From positions 1 to 62,693 of the forward strand of contig JAZNYG010000087.1 of assembly GCA_045594245.1 (NCBI GenBank): a DNA stretch of 62,693 nucleotides, given 5' to 3'. The position numbers and the translations under genes were made by a program. The notes below the pieces were generated by a model. That model was not told the origin of the DNA and made no database searches. It saw only the letters and a list, made by a program, of their open reading frames with translations. The stretch is from UBA1189 sp045594245. Its GTDB lineage: Bacteria > Bacteroidota > Bacteroidia > Bacteroidales > Bacteroidaceae. Below, piece after piece: positions 60,061 to 62,693 of this stretch. The number at the start of each line of letters is the position of its first letter. The first letter of the stretch is position 1.

Positions 60061-62004
60061 TTAAGATTTATAGTTACGTGTCTGTACCTTGATGTACTCG
60101 TAGTTGAGCGGCTCCTTGAGGAGTTCAGGCTTCTTGCCCTCACCCTCGTACTTCCAGCAAGCAACGTATGAGAACTCATCGTCGCGGCGCAGTGCCTCGC
60201 CTTCGGGTGTCTGGTACTCTTCACGGAAGTGGCCACCGCATGACTCCTCGCGGTTGAGCGCGTCGTAAGCCATGAGCTTGCCGGTCTCGATGAAGTCCCA
60301 CAGACGGAGTGCCTTCTCCAGCTCGATGTTGAGTGAGTTGGCCTCGCCAGGAATGCGGAGGTCGCTCCAGAATACCTTCTCGAGGGCTGTGATCTTCTCG
60401 ATAGCGGTCTTGAGCGATGCGTCGGTACGAGCCATACCCACAAAGTCCCACATGATGTGGCCGAGCTCCTTGTGGATAGAGTCTACAGAGCGTGTACCCT
60501 TGATTGCCATGAGCTTGTCGATCTTGGCCTGTACCTCCTTCTCGGCCTGTACAAACTCGGGCAGGTCGGTAGAGAAGCGGGGCACCTGGATCTGGTCGCT
60601 GAGGTAGTTCTGAATAGTATAGGGGAGCACGAAGTAACCGTCGGCCAAGCCCTGCATGAGGGCAGAGGCACCGAGGCGGTTGGCACCGTGGTCAGAGAAG
60701 TTGGCCTCACCGATGGCAAACAAGCCGGGGATAGAGGTCTGCAACTCGTAGTCAACCCAGATACCACCCATGGTGTAGTGGATGGCGGGGAAGATCATCA
60801 TAGGAGTCTTGTAGGGGTTCTCGTCGGTGATCTCCTCGTACATGTCGAAGAGGTTACCGTAGCGGGCACGTACTACATCCTCGCCCAGACGCTCGATGGC
60901 GTACTTGAAGTCGAGGAATACGGCCAGACCCGTATTGTTCACACCGAAGCCGGCATCGCAACGCTCCTTGGCTGCACGTGAAGCCACGTGGCGGGGAACG
61001 AGGTTGCCGAAGGCGGGATAGCGGCGCTCGAGGTAGAAGTCGCGATCCTCATCGGGGATGTCGTTGGGCTTCTTGGTACCTGCCTGCAGGGCCTTGGCAT
61101 CCTCAAGCTTCTTGGGCACCCAGATGCGGCCGTCATTACGGAGCGACTCAGACATCAAGGTCAGCTTTGACTGCTTGTCACCGTGTACGGGGATACAGGT
61201 GGGGTGAATCTGTGCGAAGGCGGGGTTAGCGAAGTAAGCACCCTTGCGGTAGCACTGCATGGCAGCAGAGCCGTTGCTACCCATAGCGTTGGTAGAGAGG
61301 AAGAAGGTGTTGCCATAACCGCCGGTACCGATAACTACGGCGTGGGCAGAGAAGCGCTCGATCTTACCTGTCACGAGGTTACGTGCGATGATACCACGTG
61401 CACGGCCATCGATGATAACGAGGTCGAGCATCTCGTAGCGGGTGTAGAGCTCTACGTTGCCCAGCTCTACCTGACGGCTCAGGGCAGAGTAAGCACCGAG
61501 GAGGAGCTGCTGACCGGTTTGACCGCGGGCATAGAACGTACGGGATACCTGAGCACCACCGAATGAACGGTTGTCGAGCAAGCCACCGTATTCGCGAGCG
61601 AAGGGAACACCCTGTGCCACGCACTGGTCGATGATGGCGTTTGACACCTCGGCGAGGCGGTATACGTTGGCCTCACGTGCACGGTAGTCACCACCCTTGA
61701 TAGTATCGTAGAAGAGACGATATACCGAGTCACCGTCGTTCTGATAGTTCTTAGCAGCATTGATACCGCCCTGTGCAGCGATAGAGTGTGCACGGCGCGG
61801 AGAGTCCTGGATGCAGAAGTTCTTTACCTTGAAGCCCATAGCGCCGAGTGAAGCGGCAGCAGAGGCTCCAGCCAAACCTGTACCCACAACGATAACATCG
61901 AGCTTACGCTTGTTGGCGGGGTTCACCAACTTCTGATGTGCCTTGTAATTGGTCCATTTTTCTGCCAATGGGCCTTCAGGAATTTTTGAATCTATTTTTG
62001 ACAT
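60061..62004 (-). CDS. frdA: Fumarate reductase/succinate dehydrogenase flavoprotein subunit
   Basis: A 647-aa catalytic subunit. The FAD-binding Rossmann motif VVGTGLAGASAAASLG, the flavinylated His73 in RRAHSIAAQGGINAA, and the dicarboxylate site motifs HPTCIPVHG and DHGANRLGASALMQGL are present. Strong codon bias suggests high expression. It lies between frdC and frdB in the order C-A-B. Confidence 0.97.
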   Translation of the reverse strand: MSKIDSKIPEGPLAEKWTNYKAHQKLVNPANKRKLDVIVVGTGLAGASAAASLGAMGFKVKNFCIQDSPRRAHSIAAQGGINAAKNYQNDGDSVYRLFYDTIKGGDYRAREANVYRLAEVSNAIIDQCVAQGVPFAREYGGLLDNRSFGGAQVSRTFYARGQTGQQLLLGAYSALSRQVELGNVELYTRYEMLDLVIIDGRARGIIARNLVTGKIERFSAHAVVIGTGGYGNTFFLSTNAMGSNGSAAMQCYRKGAYFANPAFAQIHPTCIPVHGDKQSKLTLMSESLRNDGRIWVPKKLEDAKALQAGTKKPNDIPDEDRDFYLERRYPAFGNLVPRHVASRAAKERCDAGFGVNNTGLAVFLDFKYAIERLGEDVVRARYGNLFDMYEEITDENPYKTPMMIFPAIHYTMGGIWVDYELQTSIPGLFAIGEANFSDHGANRLGASALMQGLADGYFVLPYTIQNYLSDQIQVPRFSTDLPEFVQAEKEVQAKIDKLMAIKGTRSVDSIHKELGHIMWDFVGMARTDASLKTAIEKITALEKVFWSDLRIPGEANSLNIELEKALRLWDFIETGKLMAYDALNREESCGGHFREEYQTPEGEALRRDDEFSYVACWKYEGEGKKPELLKEPLNYEYIKVQTRNYKS

Positions 62005-62025
62005 AGCAATATGTATTTAATCAGA

Positions 62026-62693
62026 TTAGAGTGAAAGATATTTGGTAAGTAATTCCGGATTGAAATAGAAGTACCAAGGTACTGCTGCAAAACCAACTAC
62101 AACAATAGTTGTATACCAATTACTAATACATTGAAGACGATTAATCCAGTTCTTGCCATTCCAACCAAGAGTGTGCAATGCACTCCAAAAACCATGTGTA
62201 AGGTGGAACCAGATAGCTGCCAACCATATAGTGTAAAGAATTACTCTCCATAGCTGAGAGAAGTTAATAGCAATCAATGCGGCTCCATTGGCTGGGTCGA
62301 TCTCATGCTCAAGTTCAACCCCCATTTTTGCGCAAAGCTCCACTAACTGCATCTTTGACCAAAAATCAGCCAAATGAAGCACCAAAAAACCGATAACAAT
62401 GATACCGAGCACGAGCATGTTCTGTGATGCCCACTCCACGCCTTTGGGCTTAGCGGTAACAGCGTAACGCTGGTTGCCACGAGCACGGCGGTTCTGCACC
62501 TGCAGGATGAAGGCATACACAATGTGAATAACTACAAGAGCTGCCAAACCTGCAGTAGCCACCAGGGCATACCAGTTTGCTCCCAAAAACTCACACACCA
62601 TGTTGTACCCTTCGCCAGAGAAGAGCGCAACAGCGTTCATCGCCATGTGAAACGTCAGGAAGAGGATGAGACCCAATCCAGAGATACTCATCA
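62026..62693 (-). CDS. frdC: Fumarate reductase/succinate dehydrogenase cytochrome b subunit (partial, 5' end outside window)
   Basis: About 222 residues are visible. The open frame continues past 62693; the apparent Met start (MSISGLGLILFLTFH) is internal, because Bacteroidales homologues have about 15 more residues before VMSVTG. Five membrane helices with haem-ligand histidines (FLTFHMAMN, VVIHIVYAF, LVLHLADF, FHLTHGFWSALHTLGW) are seen. Membrane anchor and quinol-oxidising subunit. Confidence 0.95.
   Translation of the reverse strand, partial: MSISGLGLILFLTFHMAMNAVALFSGEGYNMVCEFLGANWYALVATAGLAALVVIHIVYAFILQVQNRRARGNQRYAVTAKPKGVEWASQNMLVLGIIVIGFLVLHLADFWSKMQLVELCAKMGVELEHEIDPANGAALIAINFSQLWRVILYTIWLAAIWFHLTHGFWSALHTLGWNGKNWINRLQCISNWYTTIVVVGFAAVPWYFYFNPELLTKYLSL

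Noticed and set aside
62026..62691. Complete frdC starting at the Met near 62691
   Set aside because: The family has further residues before this Met and the frame is open to the window edge, so the gene is partial.

Overview
The window looks like a chromosome segment of a Bacteroidales bacterium, most likely Prevotella-like (genus is inference). The signs are a fumarate reductase/succinate dehydrogenase of the Bacteroidales type, promoters built on a TAnnTTTG -7 box with TTTG about 19-21 bp upstream, almost no Shine-Dalgarno sequences, many lipoproteins with short SPII signals, a Reg_prop/Y_Y_Y/AraC sensor, LytTR and TPR-HTH membrane regulators, and very large modular exoproteins. No rRNA, tRNA or CRISPR array was found.

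Layout. 1-24,065 is an exoprotein and pectin block: a partial secreted protein, a GH105 unsaturated-uronyl hydrolase, two giant secreted multidomain proteins (1774 and 1789 aa), a small SRPBCC protein with pyrE, a GH123-like DUF4091 enzyme with a U32 protein, and an 1836-aa secreted protein ending in a CE8 pectin methylesterase. 24,227-30,000 is mostly housekeeping: rpsU, argS, rnhA, an SDR that resembles mannonate/uronate oxidoreductases (a possible cytoplasmic link to pectin use), a CYTH protein and prfB. 30,298-45,127 holds an M16 protease lipoprotein, a patatin, an acyl-CoA synthetase, a LytTR membrane regulator, an accessory fabH-fabF-fabZ trio, a kinase-less AraC membrane sensor, lgt and ychF. 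45,255-57,869 holds a transglutaminase lipoprotein, dusB, an outer-membrane beta-barrel pair, a vapXD-like toxin-antitoxin pair with a frameshifted toxin, two TlpA-like lipoproteins, a TPR-HTH membrane regulator and miaB. The right end has an acyltransferase and frdB-frdA-frdC (frdC runs off the edge).

The most unusual content is non-coding. Two ~0.5-kb elements (7668-8162 and 51991-52496) share near-identical terminal inverted repeats. Each contains an array of 16-bp palindromes at an exact 22-bp pitch, but the palindrome sequences are unrelated between the two copies. Arrays of 7-bp repeats occur beside element 1, between argS and rnhA, inside the argS coding sequence, and beside element 2. 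A second palindromic repeat family lies between dusB and the barrel gene and also forms the in-frame linker of RNase H. Several other inverted-repeat elements and repeated promoter cassettes are present.

A possible regulatory system: 11-bp-phased CGTGRCA direct repeats lie 31-32 bp upstream of the -7 box both of the TPR-HTH regulator gene and of the 139-aa protein/outer-membrane barrel operon. This suggests one activator controls both, perhaps the membrane-spanning TPR-HTH protein itself.
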